This document shows, piece after piece, positions 8,823 through 20,381 of a stretch of DNA of 64,000 nucleotides. Source of the stretch: Ahrensia sp. (GTDB lineage Bacteria > Pseudomonadota > Alphaproteobacteria > Rhizobiales > Rhizobiaceae); the NCBI GenBank assembly GCA_002706335.1, contig PAKZ01000009.1, positions 310,001 through 374,000 of the forward strand. Direction: 5' to 3'. The position numbers and the translations under genes were made by a program. Each line of letters opens with the position of its first letter. Within the stretch, counting starts at the first letter, position 1. The notes below the pieces were generated by a model, which was not told the DNA's origin, made no database searches, and saw only the letters and a program-made list of their open reading frames with translations.

Positions 8823-9622
8823 TCTTGTTCTTGCCCGGGTTCGCGCCCTGCGTTGCCCGTCATGTTTCCGAAAAAAAGATCGCCGGAGGAGATCCGGCGC
8901 GTCGTGCCGTCGCCGGTGCGCAAGAGCAGCACCCCGTCGGCGTCTATACCCTCAAATAGGCCTTCCACCCGCCCGTTTGCAAGGTTGACGGTGATTGGCT
9001 CGCCAATGCCCCGGGCATTCTCGACCCAGCGTTCGCGGATCGCCCCCAGGCCCCGCCCCTCGTCCCAGAGGTTAAGCGCCGCGTCGAAACTGCGCGCCAG
9101 GTGCACGAACAGGACAGATGGCGTCGCGCCGATCCCTTCCCGGTTGAGGGCAGTGGCGCGGTAGAGGCCGGGTTCGGGATGCGAAACGATGTTGATGCCG
9201 CAGCCGGCGACAACCGCCATCCGGCCGTCCGGCAAGTTCTGGCTTTCGAGCAGCAAGCCGCAACACTTCGCCCCATTCAGCAATATGTCATTCGGCCATT
9301 TGATCTTCAGGTCTACACCATCCGACAGGCCGCAAGCAGCGATTGCGTCACGCACGGCGACAGCGAGAACCAGCGGCAGGCTGCCCAGATGCGCGGACGG
9401 ACCCGGATCGACGAGAAGCGCGGACGCGTAAAGATTGCCGGGCGGAGAAGACCAGTCGCGACCGCGGCGGCCCCGCCCTGAGAGTTGCTCGGCGGCGGTG
9501 ATCCAGAGACGCCCCGGATCGCCTTCCTCCGCTAGCACCATCGCCTCGGCATTGGTCGAGCCGACGGCGCGCAGGTCGAGATGCCGCCACGCGGCGAGAC
9601 CGTCGATGGGCGATCCTGTCAC
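8819..9622 (-). CDS. birA: Biotin--[acetyl-CoA-carboxylase] ligase
   Basis: Attaches biotin to biotin-dependent carboxylases. 267 residues, so it lacks the N-terminal DNA-binding domain of E. coli BirA and is a catalytic-only (class I) ligase. Signatures: VGSTNAEAM (substrate pocket), the biotin/ATP loop SGRGRRGRDWSSPPGNLYAS around residues 48-67, and KIKWPNDILLNG with the conserved lysine. A small C-terminal SH3-like domain follows. It lies 22 bases after nuoN and overlaps rnj by four bases, the usual arrangement in rhizobia. Confidence 0.94.
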   Translation of the reverse strand: MTGSPIDGLAAWRHLDLRAVGSTNAEAMVLAEEGDPGRLWITAAEQLSGRGRRGRDWSSPPGNLYASALLVDPGPSAHLGSLPLVLAVAVRDAIAACGLSDGVDLKIKWPNDILLNGAKCCGLLLESQNLPDGRMAVVAGCGINIVSHPEPGLYRATALNREGIGATPSVLFVHLARSFDAALNLWDEGRGLGAIRERWVENARGIGEPITVNLANGRVEGLFEGIDADGVLLLRTGDGTTRRISSGDLFFGNMTGNAGREPGQEQE

Positions 9623-9644
9623 GCGAAGGGTCCGGCCCCGCCGA

Positions 9645-11090
9645 TCAGAAGAGCGACCGTGCGGCCGCTTCCGCTCCGGCGGCGATGGGACCGCCGATCA
9701 GCACATAGCCGAGCACGAATAGGCCTGAGACGCCCATCACAAGCCGCAATTCGCCGGCGGCCGGTACGAAACCGCCGACGGGTTCGTCAAACCACATGAC
9801 CTTGATGATGCGCAGGTAGTAAAACGCGCCAACCACAGAAGCGAGCACGCCGATAATCGCGAGCGGATAGAGCCCGGCTTCCACGGCGGCGAGGAAGACG
9901 TACCATTTCCCCCAGAAGCCGGCCAGCGGCGGAATGCCCGCAAGCGAGAACATCATGATGGTCAATATGGTCGCCATGACCGGATTGGTCGAGGACAGTC
10001 CGGCAAGATCTTCAATATCCTCGACATTGCCCTCGTCCTTGCGGCGCATGGCCAGAATGATGGCGAAGGTGCCAAGCGTCATGGCGAGATAGATTGCCAT
10101 GTAGAGGATCACGCCTTTGACGCCGATCAGCGTACCGGCGGAAAGGCCCACCAGCGCATACCCCATATGGCCGATCGAGGAATAGGCCATCAGGCGCTTG
10201 ATGTTCTTCTGGCCGATCGCGGCGAATGCGCCGAGCACCATCGAGGCGATCGAGATGAAGACGACAATCTGCTGCCAGTCGGAGGTCACCGGCGCGAAGC
10301 CGTCGATGACAACGCGCACGAACATTGCCATGGCGGCCATTTTCGGCGCCGCGGCAAAGAAGGCCGTCACTGGAGTCGGCGCACCCTCATAGACATCCGG
10401 CGTCCACATGTGGAACGGCACGGCGGAGATCTTGAAGGCAAGGCCGGTGATCAGGAAGACGAGGCCGAACAGCACGCCGAGCGAGCGTTCAGATCCGGTC
10501 AGCGCGGCGGCGATCTCGGCCAGTTCGACATGGCCGGTGAAGCCGTAGACCAGCGTGATACCGTAAAGCATCATGCCCGACGACAATGCGCCGAGGACGA
10601 AATATTTGAGGCCCGCTTCCGTTGAACGGACACTGTCGCGGTTGATCGCGGCGACGACATAGAGCGCCAGCGACTGCAGTTCGAGGCCCATGTAAAGCGT
10701 CAGCAGGCTGTTGGCCGAGACCATCAGCATCATGCCAAGCGTCGCCAGCAGGATCAGGATCGGGAACTCGAACCGGTCGAATTTCTCGGCGCGCGCAAAA
10801 CCGACCGACATGGCGAGCGCCACGATCGACCCGATCAGCGTCAGCGTCTTCATGAAGACCGAGAAACCGTCTTGGATGAAGGCGCCGCCAAAAGCTTCCC
10901 CTTGGCCGCCCATCAGCAACATCCAGCCGAGCACGCCGATCAGGACGGCGACCGCAAGGCCGGTCACGGTGGAATTTGCGCGTTCGGCGGGCGCGAAGAC
11001 GCCGACCATCAACAGCACCATCGCGCCGATCGCCAGGATCAGTTCGGGAAGCGCCAGCGTCAGGCTTTCAGACAACATTTCGGCGGACAT
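9645..11090 (-). CDS. nuoN: NADH-quinone oxidoreductase subunit N
   Basis: Antiporter-like membrane subunit of complex I, one of the three proton-pumping modules. 481 residues with about 14 predicted membrane helices. The conserved core region [17 protein letters not shown] carries the transmembrane lysine/helix-break signature shared with NuoL and NuoM. Last gene of the nuo series proper, 18 bases after nuoM. Family and position leave no real alternative. Confidence 0.96.
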   Translation of the reverse strand: MSAEMLSESLTLALPELILAIGAMVLLMVGVFAPAERANSTVTGLAVAVLIGVLGWMLLMGGQGEAFGGAFIQDGFSVFMKTLTLIGSIVALAMSVGFARAEKFDRFEFPILILLATLGMMLMVSANSLLTLYMGLELQSLALYVVAAINRDSVRSTEAGLKYFVLGALSSGMMLYGITLVYGFTGHVELAEIAAALTGSERSLGVLFGLVFLITGLAFKISAVPFHMWTPDVYEGAPTPVTAFFAAAPKMAAMAMFVRVVIDGFAPVTSDWQQIVVFISIASMVLGAFAAIGQKNIKRLMAYSSIGHMGYALVGLSAGTLIGVKGVILYMAIYLAMTLGTFAIILAMRRKDEGNVEDIEDLAGLSSTNPVMATILTIMMFSLAGIPPLAGFWGKWYVFLAAVEAGLYPLAIIGVLASVVGAFYYLRIIKVMWFDEPVGGFVPAAGELRLVMGVSGLFVLGYVLIGGPIAAGAEAAARSLF

Positions 11091-11108
11091 CTTTATCTGC
11101 TCCCCGGA

Positions 11109-12629
11109 TCAGTGGACCGCCATCGCGACATCCGCGGCGGATCGAGCCGCCTCGATGGCTGCGGAATAGTCGGACAGGAGCGCGCCCACGGACGCGGCGG
11201 TGACATCGAAGACCGGCGCCGGATAGACGCCGAAGAAAATGGTAAGCGCGATCAACGGATAGAGGATCACCTTCTCACGGCCCGTCAGGTCGAGCATGGC
11301 TTTCAGGCTTTCCTTTTCCAAGACGCCGAAGACGACGCGACGATAGAGCCACAACGCGTAGGCCGCCGAGAAGATGACGCCGAGCGTCGCGAAGATCGCG
11401 AACCAGGTGTTCACCTGGAAAATGCCCATCAACGTCAGGAATTCACCGACGAAGCCCGACGTTCCCGGCAGGCCGACATTGGCCATGGTGAAGACCATGA
11501 AGGCAACAGCATAGCGCGGCATGATGTTCACCAGCCCGCCATATGCGTTGATCTCGCGGGTGTGCATCCGGTCATAGACGACGCCGACGCACAGGAACAG
11601 CGCGCCAGAGACGAGGCCGTGCGACAGCATCTGGAAGATCGCGCCGTCAAGCCCCTGCGTGTTCGCCGTGAAGATACCCATCGTCACATAGCCCATATGG
11701 GCGACGGAGGAGTACGCGATCAGCTTCTTGATGTCTTCCTGCATCAGCGCGACCAGCGACGTGTAGACAATGGCGATCACCGAAAGCGCGAAGACGAAAT
11801 TCGAGAAATCCGCCGAGGCGACCGGGAACATCGACAGCGAGAAGCGGATCAGCCCGTAGCCGCCGAGCTTCAGCAGGATCGCCGCCAGGATCACGGAACC
11901 GGCCGTCGGCGCTTCCACGTGCGCGTCGGGCAGCCAGGTATGCACCGGCCACATCGGCATCTTCACCGCAAACGAGGCGAAGAAGGCGAGCCATAGCCAT
12001 GGTTGCATCGAGACCGGGAAGTCATGCGCCAGCAAGTCCGGTATCGAGGTCGTTCCAGCGTTCCAGTACATCGCCATGATGGCGATCAGCATCAGCACCG
12101 AGCCGAGCAGCGTGTAGAGGAAGAACTTGAAGGACGCATAGACGCGCCGCTTGCCGCCCCAAACGCCAATGATGATGTACATCGGGATCAGGCCGCCTTC
12201 GAAGAAGACGTAGAACAGCACGATGTCGAGCGCGCAGAAGACGCCGACCATCAGCGTTTCCAGGATCAGGAAGGCGATCATATAGGCCTTCACGCGCTTC
12301 TGGATCGCTTCCCAACTGGCAAGGATCGACAGCGGCATCAGGAAGGTCGTCAGTATGACGAACAGCATAGAGATGCCGTCGACGCCGACATGGTAGGAAA
12401 TCCCGCTGTCCAGCCATGCGACCTTCTCGACAAACTGGAAGCCCGGATCGCTGTTGTCGAAGCCGATCCAGATCAGTAGCGAAATCAGGAAGGTGAAACC
12501 CGTCGTCAGCAGCGCGACCATGCGGATGTTGCGCCGCGCGATCTCGCTGTCGTCATTGATGAACAGGATGATCAGCACGCCGACAAGCGGCAGAAACGTA
12601 ACCAGTGAAAGGATCGGCATTCCGGCCAT
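11109..12629 (-). CDS. nuoM: NADH-quinone oxidoreductase subunit M
   Basis: Antiporter-like proton-pumping subunit of complex I. 506 residues, about 14 membrane helices. The signatures are [20 protein letters not shown] and [18 protein letters not shown]. The reading frame is open for a further 61 codons upstream, but that part is arginine-rich antisense-like sequence inside nuoL. The start taken is [17 protein letters not shown] at 12629, whose A is shared with the nuoL TGA (TGATG), so nuoL and nuoM are coupled. Confidence 0.95.
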   Translation of the reverse strand: MAGMPILSLVTFLPLVGVLIILFINDDSEIARRNIRMVALLTTGFTFLISLLIWIGFDNSDPGFQFVEKVAWLDSGISYHVGVDGISMLFVILTTFLMPLSILASWEAIQKRVKAYMIAFLILETLMVGVFCALDIVLFYVFFEGGLIPMYIIIGVWGGKRRVYASFKFFLYTLLGSVLMLIAIMAMYWNAGTTSIPDLLAHDFPVSMQPWLWLAFFASFAVKMPMWPVHTWLPDAHVEAPTAGSVILAAILLKLGGYGLIRFSLSMFPVASADFSNFVFALSVIAIVYTSLVALMQEDIKKLIAYSSVAHMGYVTMGIFTANTQGLDGAIFQMLSHGLVSGALFLCVGVVYDRMHTREINAYGGLVNIMPRYAVAFMVFTMANVGLPGTSGFVGEFLTLMGIFQVNTWFAIFATLGVIFSAAYALWLYRRVVFGVLEKESLKAMLDLTGREKVILYPLIALTIFFGVYPAPVFDVTAASVGALLSDYSAAIEAARSAADVAMAVH

Positions 12630-14683
12630 CAGACGCTGCCCCCGAGCATCATCCACGTAACAAGCGCGGCAACGCCGATCAGCATCGCGAACGCATAGTG
12701 ATAGAGGTATCCGGTCTGCAGCCGGACGACCCGGCCGGTGACCTGGCGGACGCGCGAGGCGACGCCGTTTGGCCCGAATCCGTCGATCAGCCAGCCGTCG
12801 CCCCACTTCCACAGGAAGGTGCCGAGGCGCATTGTCGGCTTGATGAACAGGACGTCATAGAGCTCGTCGAAATACCACTTGTTGAGGAGGAACTTGTAGA
12901 GCCCCTCATGCTGCGCTGCGAGGGCCTTCGGCGTTTGCGGCGAGCGGATATACATGTACCAGGCGGTGACGAGGCCGAGCAGCATCACGATGAACGGGCT
13001 CAGCTTCACGGCCCATGGCACGTGGTGGAACTCTTCCAGGATATGATTGTCCGGTCCCGCGAACAGCGCACCGCGCCAGAACTCGTTATACCAGCCGGCG
13101 GCATGCTCGGCGGCTTCCGCCGCGTGGCCGATGAAGAAATCGTGGAAGATCAGACCGGCGAGCAGCGCGCCTGCGGCAAGGACATAGAGCGGCACCAACA
13201 TGACCGGCGGTGACTCGTGGACATGGTGCATCACATCAGCCGAGGCGCGCGGCTTGCCGTGGAACGTCATGAAGATCAGGCGCCAGGAATAGAACGAGGT
13301 GAACAGCGCCGCGATGACCAGCAGGCCGAAGGCGAAGCCGGCGGCGGCATTCTCGCCGACATAGGCGCTCTCGATGATCGCATCCTTGGAGAAGAACCCG
13401 GCGGTGCCGAACAGCGTGCCCGGAATGCCGACGCCGGTCAGCGCCAGCGTACCAATGATCATCATCCAGTAGGTCATCGGGATGTGCTTGCGCAGCCCAC
13501 CCATCTTTCGCATGTCCTGCTCGTCGGACACGGCATGGATCACCGAGCCCGCGCCAAGGAACAGCAGCGCCTTGAAGAAGGCATGCGTGAACAGGTGGAA
13601 AATGCCCGCGCCATAGGCGCCGACGCCGAGCGCCACGAACATGTAACCAAGCTGCGAGCAGGTCGAATAGGCGATGACGCGCTTGATATCGTTCTGCACG
13701 AGGCCGACGGTCGCGGCGAAGAAGGCTGTGATCGCACCGATGACGGTAACGACGGTCAGTGCGGTATGGCTCAGCTCGAACAGGGGCGACATGCGCGCCA
13801 CCATAAACACGCCGGCGGTGACCATGGTCGCGGCATGGATCAGCGCGGAGACCGGGGTCGGGCCTTCCATGGCATCAGGCAACCAGGTGTGGAGCAGGAA
13901 CTGCGCCGACTTGCCCATCGCGCCCATGAAGAGCAGCAGGCAGATCACCGTCAGCGCATGCGCCTTGTCGAGGTGATAGCCGAGGAAGGTCAGCACGGTT
14001 TCATTCTGCATCGCCGCGGCGGCCTCGCCGACCGCTTCAGCGGCCCCATGAGCCTCGCCGGCCGGCAGATACGAGGCGGCGTTGGCGAAGATGACGCCCA
14101 GATTGACCGAACCGAAAAGCACGAACAGACCGAAAATGCCGAGCGCGAAGCCGAAGTCGCCGACGCGGTTGACGATGAAGGCCTTCATCGCGGCCGCGTT
14201 GGCCGAGGGTTTCTTGAACCAGAAGCCGATCAGCAGGTAGGAGGCGAGACCGACGCCTTCCCAGCCGAAGAACATCTGAACCAGATTGTCCGAGGTCACC
14301 AGCATCAGCATCGCAAAGGTGAACAGCGACAGATAGGCGAAGAAACGCGGCCGATGCGGATCGTGATGCATGTAGCCGATCGAATAGACGTGCACCAGCG
14401 ACGATACCGTGTTGACCACGACCAGCATGACGACGGTCAGCGTGTCGATGCGGAACGCCCAGGAAATGTCCAGCGTACCTGTCTGGATCCAGCGCAGCAC
14501 ATTGACGGTGAAGGCAGGCTCGTCGGACAGGCCGACGGTGAAGAAAGCGACCCAGGAAAGGATCGCGACGAACACCATGATGCCCGACGTGATGTATTCG
14601 CTGGCCTTGGCGCCGATTGAATTGCCGGCGAGGCCGGCGATCAGGGCGCCGATCAGGGGCAGGAAGACGATGGCGTGATACAT
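12629..14683 (-). CDS. nuoL: NADH-quinone oxidoreductase subunit L
   Basis: Distal antiporter-like subunit of complex I, carrying the long lateral helix that braces NuoM and NuoN. 684 residues, longer than the E. coli protein (613). About 16 membrane helices. Signatures are [44 protein letters not shown] and [21 protein letters not shown] periplasmic or cytoplasmic loop at about 185-210 is alanine- and glutamate-rich ([20 protein letters not shown]), a common length-variable spot in alphaproteobacteria. It starts seven bases after the nuoK stop. Confidence 0.96.
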   Translation of the reverse strand: MYHAIVFLPLIGALIAGLAGNSIGAKASEYITSGIMVFVAILSWVAFFTVGLSDEPAFTVNVLRWIQTGTLDISWAFRIDTLTVVMLVVVNTVSSLVHVYSIGYMHHDPHRPRFFAYLSLFTFAMLMLVTSDNLVQMFFGWEGVGLASYLLIGFWFKKPSANAAAMKAFIVNRVGDFGFALGIFGLFVLFGSVNLGVIFANAASYLPAGEAHGAAEAVGEAAAAMQNETVLTFLGYHLDKAHALTVICLLLFMGAMGKSAQFLLHTWLPDAMEGPTPVSALIHAATMVTAGVFMVARMSPLFELSHTALTVVTVIGAITAFFAATVGLVQNDIKRVIAYSTCSQLGYMFVALGVGAYGAGIFHLFTHAFFKALLFLGAGSVIHAVSDEQDMRKMGGLRKHIPMTYWMMIIGTLALTGVGIPGTLFGTAGFFSKDAIIESAYVGENAAAGFAFGLLVIAALFTSFYSWRLIFMTFHGKPRASADVMHHVHESPPVMLVPLYVLAAGALLAGLIFHDFFIGHAAEAAEHAAGWYNEFWRGALFAGPDNHILEEFHHVPWAVKLSPFIVMLLGLVTAWYMYIRSPQTPKALAAQHEGLYKFLLNKWYFDELYDVLFIKPTMRLGTFLWKWGDGWLIDGFGPNGVASRVRQVTGRVVRLQTGYLYHYAFAMLIGVAALVTWMMLGGSV

Positions 14684-14690
14684 TGTGCCG

Positions 14691-14999
14691 TCAGCCCTTC
14701 ATCATGTTCACGTCTTCGACCGCGATCGAGCCGCGGTTGCGGTAGAAGACAACGAGTATTGCCAGACCGATCGCCGCCTCTGCTGCCGCGACGGTGAGAA
14801 CGAACAGCGAGAATATCTGGCCGACCAGATCGTTCAGATGCGCCGAAAAGGCCACGAAATTCAGATTGACCGACAGCAGGATCAGCTCGACCGACATCAG
14901 GATGACGATGACGTTCTTGCGGTTCAGGAAAATGCCGAACACGCCGATTACGAAGAGCAGCGCACTGACGGTCAGGTAGTGAGAGATGGTGATGGTCAT
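14691..14999 (-). CDS. nuoK: NADH-quinone oxidoreductase subunit K
   Basis: Small membrane subunit of complex I with three helices, homologous to MrpC/ND4L. 102 residues, the standard size. Conserved glutamates are visible in [16 protein letters not shown] (helix 2) and [16 protein letters not shown] (helix 3); these belong to the central proton channel axis. It lies five bases downstream of the nuoJ stop, consistent with one polycistronic message. Confidence 0.96.
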   Translation of the reverse strand: MTITISHYLTVSALLFVIGVFGIFLNRKNVIVILMSVELILLSVNLNFVAFSAHLNDLVGQIFSLFVLTVAAAEAAIGLAILVVFYRNRGSIAVEDVNMMKG

Positions 15000-15004
15000 G
15001 GCTG

Positions 15005-15628
15005 TCAGAGCCCCTTGCCTGTCTCGACATCGACCACTTCGATCGCGTCGGACGGCTTGCGTCCGACCTGCGTGACGATGCTCTGGCGCTTCACGCCCGG
15101 CCGCGTCGGCCGCAGCGTCAGCACGATCGCGCCGATCATGGCGACCAGCAGGACGATACCGGCGATCTGGAAGAAGAAGATGTAGTCCGTATAGAGCACG
15201 TCGCCGAGAGCGGCGGTGTTGTGGCGCACCGCCGGGTCGGGCATCGGCATCGCCGTCGAGGCTGGCTGGCCCATGGTGAAGGCCGAGGCCGCCAGAACCA
15301 GCACGAGTTCGGCGGCGAGGATCACGCCAACAACCGCGCCGATCGGTGCATATTCCAGCGCGCCGCGCTTCATCGAGGCAAAGTCGATATCCAGCATCAT
15401 GACGACGAAGAGGAACAGCACCGCGACCGCACCGATATAGACGACCAGAAGGATCATCGACAGGAACTCGGCGCCCGTCAGCAGGAACAGCGCTGCGGCG
15501 TTGAAGAAGGTCAGGATCAGATACAGCACGGAGTGCACGGGATTGCGCGCGGCAATCACCATGAAGGCGCTCGCGATGGCGACGAAGGCGAACAGGTAGA
15601 AAAACGCCGCCGCTAATCCAGTAATCAT
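15005..15628 (-). CDS. nuoJ: NADH-quinone oxidoreductase subunit J
   Basis: Membrane subunit of complex I (ND6 homologue). 207 residues with five predicted helices; the helix with the conserved pi-bulge region is in [20 protein letters not shown]. The C-terminal 50 residues are hydrophilic ([20 protein letters not shown]), as in other rhizobial NuoJ. It is separated from nuoI by 96 bases with repeat-like hairpins, the largest gap within nuoH-nuoN. Confidence 0.95.
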   Translation of the reverse strand: MITGLAAAFFYLFAFVAIASAFMVIAARNPVHSVLYLILTFFNAAALFLLTGAEFLSMILLVVYIGAVAVLFLFVVMMLDIDFASMKRGALEYAPIGAVVGVILAAELVLVLAASAFTMGQPASTAMPMPDPAVRHNTAALGDVLYTDYIFFFQIAGIVLLVAMIGAIVLTLRPTRPGVKRQSIVTQVGRKPSDAIEVVDVETGKGL

Positions 15629-15639
15629 GATCGCTTCCC

Positions 15640-15724
15640 CGATCTCCCTTGCCTCATCCGGCGGCTTTGCGCCGGCCTCGGCGTTTCGCCGCCCCGAAAA
15701 GGCGACGCAGTTCTTTTCATTCCC
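15640..15724. repeat. Hairpin-rich spacer between nuoI and nuoJ (possible interspersed element)
   Basis: Two adjacent inverted repeats are seen: CCGGCG/CGCCGG (15658-15663 and 15670-15675) and CGGCG/CGCCG (15679-15683 and 15687-15691). The stretch GCCTCATCCGGCGGCTTTGC resembles the CCTCATCCG-type interspersed palindromic elements common in rhizobial genomes. Assignment to a named family is not possible without a genome-wide search. Confidence 0.35.
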
Positions 15725-16216
15725 CTAGCGATACGGCGCGTCGAGCGCGATGTTGCGCGCGATTTCACGCTCCCACCGGTCGCCGTTCTCCAAGAGTTTT
15801 TCCTTGTTGTAGTAAAGTTCCTCACGGCTCTCCGTGGCGAACTCGAAATTCGGCCCTTCGACGATGGCGTCCACGGGGCAGGCTTCCTGGCAGAAGCCGC
15901 AGTAGATGCACTTCACCATGTCGATGTCGTAGCGCACGGTGCGGCGCGTGCCGTCATTGCGGCGCGGTCCGGCCTCGATGGTGATCGCCTGCGCGGGGCA
16001 GATGGCTTCGCACAGCTTGCAGGCGATGCAGCGCTCCTCGCCGTTCGGATAGCGGCGCAGCGCGTGTTCGCCGCGGAAGCGCGCGCTCACCGGTCCTTTC
16101 TCGTGCGGATAGTTCAGCGTGAATTTCGGCTGAAAGAACCGACGCATCGACAAAAAGAACGCGCTGATGAATTCCAGCAGCAGAAGCGACTTGGCGGCTT
16201 GTGCGAGTGTGCTCAT
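15725..16216 (-). CDS. nuoI: NADH-quinone oxidoreductase subunit I
   Basis: Peripheral-arm subunit that carries iron-sulfur clusters N6a and N6b and hands electrons towards NuoB. 163 residues. Two [4Fe-4S] motifs are visible: [12 protein letters not shown] (about residues 63-74) and [12 protein letters not shown] (about 102-113). The N-terminus has an amphipathic stretch [19 protein letters not shown] that contacts the membrane arm, and the tail [15 protein letters not shown] is family-typical. It lies 19 bases after nuoH. Confidence 0.97.
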   Translation of the reverse strand: MSTLAQAAKSLLLLEFISAFFLSMRRFFQPKFTLNYPHEKGPVSARFRGEHALRRYPNGEERCIACKLCEAICPAQAITIEAGPRRNDGTRRTVRYDIDMVKCIYCGFCQEACPVDAIVEGPNFEFATESREELYYNKEKLLENGDRWEREIARNIALDAPYR

Positions 16217-16235
16217 CGTCTCATGCCTCCTTGTC

Positions 16236-17270
16236 TCAGGCCCAGCCGGTCAGTTTCAGGAAGGCCGCGGTAGCGACAACCATGAACAGCGAGATCGGCA
16301 GGAACACTTTCCAGCCGAGTCGCATGAGTTGGTCGTAGCGATAACGCGGCACGAAGGCCTTCACCATGGCGAACATGAAAAAGACCATGGATAGTTTCAG
16401 CACGAACCAGAACACGCCCGGCAGCCATGTGAACGGCGCGAAGTCGAAGGGTGGAAGCCATCCGCCGAGGAACAGGATCGTCGTCAGCGCGCACATCAGC
16501 AGGATGGCGATATACTCGCCCAGCATGAACAACATGTAGGGTGTCGAGGAATACTCGATCATGTGTCCGGCGACGAGTTCCGATTCCGCTTCCACCAGGT
16601 CGAAGGGAGGGCGGTTGGTCTCGGCCAGCGCCGAGATGAAGAAGATCACGAACATCGGCAACAGGCCGAGCCAATGCCAGTCGAGGAAGGTGTTCGGCAG
16701 GCCGAAATAAGTGCCGATGCCGTCCCTCTGGGCAAGCACGATGTCGCTAAGATTCAGCGAACCGACACAAAGCAGCACGGTGACGATAACGAAGCCGATG
16801 GAGACTTCATAGGACACCATCTGCGCGGCGGAGCGCAGCGCGCCCAGGAACGGATATTTCGAGTTCGACGCCCACCCGGCCATGATCACGCCGTAAACCT
16901 CAAGCGAGGAGATCGCGAAGACATAGAGGATCCCGACATTCACGGAGGCGATGGCCCAGCCGTCGGCCAGCGGGATCACCGCCCAGGCCGCCAGCGCCAG
17001 CGACGCCGAGATGAACGGAGCCAGAAGGAAGATGCCCTTGTTGGAGCTGTCGGGAACGACCGGCTCCTTGAGGACGAATTTCAGCAGGTCGGCGAATGAC
17101 TGCAACAGCCCCCAGGGACCGACGACATTCGGTCCGCGCCGCGACTGCACTGCGGCCCAGACCTTGCGGTCGGCATAGAGAATGAAGGCGGTGAAGACCA
17201 AAAGCGCGACAAGCAGAGCGAGCGTCTGCAAGACGATGATCAGGCCGGGAATGACGTAGGTTTCAAACAT
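16236..17270 (-). CDS. nuoH: NADH-quinone oxidoreductase subunit H
   Basis: Membrane subunit that forms much of the quinone chamber of complex I (ND1 homologue). 344 residues, eight helices. Signatures are [22 protein letters not shown] near residue 32, the loop [20 protein letters not shown] with its acidic residues, and [11 protein letters not shown]. It is 32 bases downstream of nuoG. Confidence 0.97.
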   Translation of the reverse strand: MFETYVIPGLIIVLQTLALLVALLVFTAFILYADRKVWAAVQSRRGPNVVGPWGLLQSFADLLKFVLKEPVVPDSSNKGIFLLAPFISASLALAAWAVIPLADGWAIASVNVGILYVFAISSLEVYGVIMAGWASNSKYPFLGALRSAAQMVSYEVSIGFVIVTVLLCVGSLNLSDIVLAQRDGIGTYFGLPNTFLDWHWLGLLPMFVIFFISALAETNRPPFDLVEAESELVAGHMIEYSSTPYMLFMLGEYIAILLMCALTTILFLGGWLPPFDFAPFTWLPGVFWFVLKLSMVFFMFAMVKAFVPRYRYDQLMRLGWKVFLPISLFMVVATAAFLKLTGWA

Positions 17271-17302
17271 GAATGCCGTCCGTTACTGCCTTCTTTCCCG
17301 GG

Positions 17303-19390
17303 TCACTCTGCGGCCTGCGCAAAGCCGTTGCGCGCCAGCGAGGAACATTCCGCCATGACGGCGGAGGCGCGCGCGATTGGGTTGGTCAAATAGAAGTCTT
17401 TGACCGGCGATGCAAATGCTGACTTGTCTGTTTTTCCGCCTTTTTTCGCAAGCGCAGCAACATCGCCCGCTGTCCCGGGCTCGATCTGGTCGATACGGGC
17501 GAAATGCGGATGCGCCTCATAGAGCTTCGCGCGAAGCTGGGCGAGCGAATCGAAGGGCAGCTTGTGGCCGAGTGTGTCGGACAGCGCGCGCAGGATCGCC
17601 CAGTCCTCCTTCGCCTCGCCCGGAGCGAAACCGGCGCGGGTCGTCATCTGGACGCGGCCCTCGGTGTTCACATAGGTCGCCGATTTCTCGGTATAGGCCG
17701 AAGCCGGCAGGATGACGTCCGCATGGTGCGCGCCGACATCGCCATGGGTGCCGATATAGACAGTAAAACCGCCCTGCTTGCGCGCCCGCATGTCCATCTC
17801 GTCGGCGCCGCGCAGGAACAGCACGTCCGCTTCAGTCAGCATGGCTTTGGCGTCGACACCGCCCTCGCCCGGCACGAAACCGAGGTCGAGCCCGCCGACA
17901 CGGCCAGCGGCGGTATGCAGGACCGCAAAGCCGTTCCAGTCGTCGCCGAGCGCGCCGGAGGCGTCCGCGATACCGGCGGCAAGGCTCAGGATAGCGCCGC
18001 CATCCTCGCGGGACAGTGCGCCCTGCCCGACGATGACGATCGGACGTTCAGCGTCCTTCAGAACCTTGGCGAAGTCATGCGAGCCGTCGGCGATGGACGC
18101 CAGCGTATCCGGCCCCGCGCCCAGCATGTCGTAGTCGTAGCGCAGGTCGCCCATGTCGCCGACGACGCCGATTTTTACATTGCCCGCGCGCCACGCCTTG
18201 CGGATGCGGGCGTTGAGCACCGACGCCTCGAAGCGCGGATTGGCGCCGACGATCAGGATCGCATCGGCTTCCTCGATGCCCTCGATGGTCGGGTTGAAGA
18301 TGTAGGACGCGCGGCCTGCTGCCGGATCGAGCGCGGCGCCATCCTGGCGGCAATCGATATTCGGCGAGCCGAGCGAGCCCATCAGTTCCTTCAGCGCGTA
18401 GATTTCCTCGACACCGGCCAGATCGCCGGCGATCGCACCGATCGCCTTGCCGTCCTTGCCCGACACGGCGGATTTGATCGCCGCGAAGGCTTCCGGCCAG
18501 GTCGCGGGCTTCAGCCGGCCCTCGGCACTGCGCACATAGGGCCGGTCGAGGCGCTGGGTGCGCAGCCCGTCCCAGATGAAGCGGGTCTTGTCGGAAATCC
18601 ATTCCTCGTTCACCGCCTCGTTGACGCGCGGCATGACGCGCATCACTTCGCGGCCGCGTGTGTCCACGCGAATGGCCGAGCCGACCGCGTCCATCACATC
18701 GATCGATTCGGTCTTCGACAATTCCCACGGACGGGCATGGAATTCGTAGGGCTTCGAGGTCAGCGCGCCAACCGGGCAGAGGTCGATCACATTACCCTGC
18801 AACTCGGAGGTCATCGCCTGTTCGAGATAGGTGGTGATCTCGGCGTCCTCGCCGCGGCCGATCAGGCCGAGCTCGGAAATGCCGGCGACTTCGGTGGTGA
18901 AGCGGACGCAGCGCGTGCAGTGAATGCAGCGCGTCATGATCGTCTTGACCAGTGGGCCGATATATTTGTCTTCGACGGCGCGCTTGTTCTCCGTATAGCG
19001 CGTCGAATCGACGCCGAAGGCCATCGCCTGGTCCTGCAGGTCGCATTCGCCGCCCTGGTCGCAGATCGGGCAATCGAGCGGATGGTTGATCAGCAGGAAC
19101 TCCATCACGCCTTCGCGGGCCTTCTTGACCATCGGCGTGTTGGTGAAGACTTCCGGCGGCTGGCCTTCCGGTCCGGGCCGCAGGTCGCGCACGCCCATGG
19201 CGCAGGACGCGGCCGGCTTGGGCGGTCCGCCCTTAACCTCGACCAGGCACATGCGGCAATTGCCGGCAATCGACAGGCGCTCGTGGAAACAGAAACGCGG
19301 CACCTCGGCGCCGGCCTCCTCGCAGGCCTGCAGAAGCGTATAGTGGTCCGGAACCTCGACCTCTTTGCCGTCAACCTTGATCACTGCCAT
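17303..19390 (-). CDS. nuoG: NADH-quinone oxidoreductase subunit G
   Basis: Largest peripheral subunit of complex I; it carries clusters N1b, N4 and N5. 695 residues. The N-terminal [2Fe-2S] domain shows [20 protein letters not shown]. Next come [15 protein letters not shown] with the N5-type ligands and [11 protein letters not shown] for N4. From about residue 220 there is a molybdopterin-oxidoreductase-like fold without cofactor residues. Alphaproteobacterial NuoG is shorter than the E. coli protein (about 900) and lacks cluster N7; no extra CxxC set is seen here. It is preceded by a 103-base gap after the H3TH gene. Confidence 0.97.
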   Translation of the reverse strand: MAVIKVDGKEVEVPDHYTLLQACEEAGAEVPRFCFHERLSIAGNCRMCLVEVKGGPPKPAASCAMGVRDLRPGPEGQPPEVFTNTPMVKKAREGVMEFLLINHPLDCPICDQGGECDLQDQAMAFGVDSTRYTENKRAVEDKYIGPLVKTIMTRCIHCTRCVRFTTEVAGISELGLIGRGEDAEITTYLEQAMTSELQGNVIDLCPVGALTSKPYEFHARPWELSKTESIDVMDAVGSAIRVDTRGREVMRVMPRVNEAVNEEWISDKTRFIWDGLRTQRLDRPYVRSAEGRLKPATWPEAFAAIKSAVSGKDGKAIGAIAGDLAGVEEIYALKELMGSLGSPNIDCRQDGAALDPAAGRASYIFNPTIEGIEEADAILIVGANPRFEASVLNARIRKAWRAGNVKIGVVGDMGDLRYDYDMLGAGPDTLASIADGSHDFAKVLKDAERPIVIVGQGALSREDGGAILSLAAGIADASGALGDDWNGFAVLHTAAGRVGGLDLGFVPGEGGVDAKAMLTEADVLFLRGADEMDMRARKQGGFTVYIGTHGDVGAHHADVILPASAYTEKSATYVNTEGRVQMTTRAGFAPGEAKEDWAILRALSDTLGHKLPFDSLAQLRAKLYEAHPHFARIDQIEPGTAGDVAALAKKGGKTDKSAFASPVKDFYLTNPIARASAVMAECSSLARNGFAQAAE

Positions 19391-19493
19391 GATGCGAATT
19401 CCAACCTTGATTTTATGCCGGCAGCCCGCAAGCTGCCGAAATTCGTCCTGGCCCGCCGAAATTCATAAGAACTCGTCATAAGCCTTTGCATTT

Positions 19494-20381
19494 TCATGCC
19501 TTCTTCATCAATTCGGCAGCCTGAGCGACCCATTCGTCGCGCTCGATGCGGCCCTTGAACTGCAGGTAATCGTCGACCCAGGCGATTTCGTAGGGCGTCC
19601 AGCCGGCGATCTGCTCATAGGTCCAGATGCCAAGGCTGTTGAGAACGCCTTCGAGCTTTGGCCCGACGCCCGAAATCACCTTCAGATCGTCCGGCATGTC
19701 CGGTTTCGTCATCGGCTTCGGCTTGACGAAATCCTCAGGCATCACCGGCTCGACCGCGCCGGCCGCCGCTTGCGGCGCGGCCTTCGCCATCGCAACGGGT
19801 TCCGGCTTTGCGGGCGCGACCTTCGACGCAACGGGTTTGGCATTCGCGGCGGGCTTTGCGGCCGGCTTCTTGGCCGCTTTCTTCACCTCTGCCGTCATGA
19901 CCTCGGCCTTCACGGCTTCCGCCTTCTTCGGCGCTGCCTTCTTCGGCGCAACATTGGCCGTGGCTTCGGCCTTCTTCACGACAGGCTTTTTTACCTCGAC
20001 TGGTTTCGCGACTACCGGGTCCGGCTCCCCCTTGTCATCGAACGAGCCTGTCGCCAGGTCGAAATCCAGCGGATTGGCGAGGCCGAAAACTGTCGAATGG
20101 CCGCCCGTCGTCTCATTGGCCAGCATGTTGGCCGCCTGCATCGCGCCGGCCATCGTTCCTGCGAAAATTCCGAACATCTGGCTCGCCATGCCGAGGCTGA
20201 GCGCGGAGGCGGCCGCCATCGCGCCCATTGGATGCGCGGCAAGGTTCGCCGCGCCGGCAAATTGCGGCGCGGACGCCAGCATCTCGATGGCTTCCTTCTG
20301 CATCTCGGCTATCTCACCGGTCATATCGGCGAATGGCGTTTGGCTCGTCATCATTTCACTCGGGTGCGTGGACTTCGACAT
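19494..20381 (-). CDS. Phasin-like/Ala-Lys-rich protein with C-terminal H3TH (helix-hairpin-helix) domain, in the nuo operon
   Basis: Unassigned 295-residue protein between nuoF and nuoG, on the same strand. The first 110 residues are hydrophobic and alanine/methionine-rich and resemble a phasin-like helical region. Residues about 110-225 are a low-complexity linker of Ala, Lys, Pro and Val. The last 65 residues hold a helix-hairpin-helix domain, ISGVGPKLEGVLNSLGIWTY then FKGRIERDEWVAQAAEL. The same domain closes NuoE in this operon and, from general knowledge, the L21 ribosomal protein of rhizobia. The start MSKSTHPSEMM at 20381 is chosen because a GAGGAGGG ribosome binding site stands just before it; an upstream ATG in frame lacks one. 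Databases often call such genes NADH-ubiquinone dehydrogenase, by context only. A role in complex I assembly or scaffolding is inference. Confidence 0.8.
   Translation of the reverse strand: MSKSTHPSEMMTSQTPFADMTGEIAEMQKEAIEMLASAPQFAGAANLAAHPMGAMAAASALSLGMASQMFGIFAGTMAGAMQAANMLANETTGGHSTVFGLANPLDFDLATGSFDDKGEPDPVVAKPVEVKKPVVKKAEATANVAPKKAAPKKAEAVKAEVMTAEVKKAAKKPAAKPAANAKPVASKVAPAKPEPVAMAKAAPQAAAGAVEPVMPEDFVKPKPMTKPDMPDDLKVISGVGPKLEGVLNSLGIWTYEQIAGWTPYEIAWVDDYLQFKGRIERDEWVAQAAELMKKA

Noticed and set aside
7221-9164. 647-codon plus-strand frame opposite rnj and birA
   Set aside because: Same reason; the minus strand carries clear RNase J and biotin ligase motifs.
17504-19468. Long plus-strand open frame (654 codons) opposite nuoG
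   Set aside because: Antisense shadow of a GC-rich gene: arginine/histidine-rich product with no domain, while the minus strand encodes a complete NuoG.
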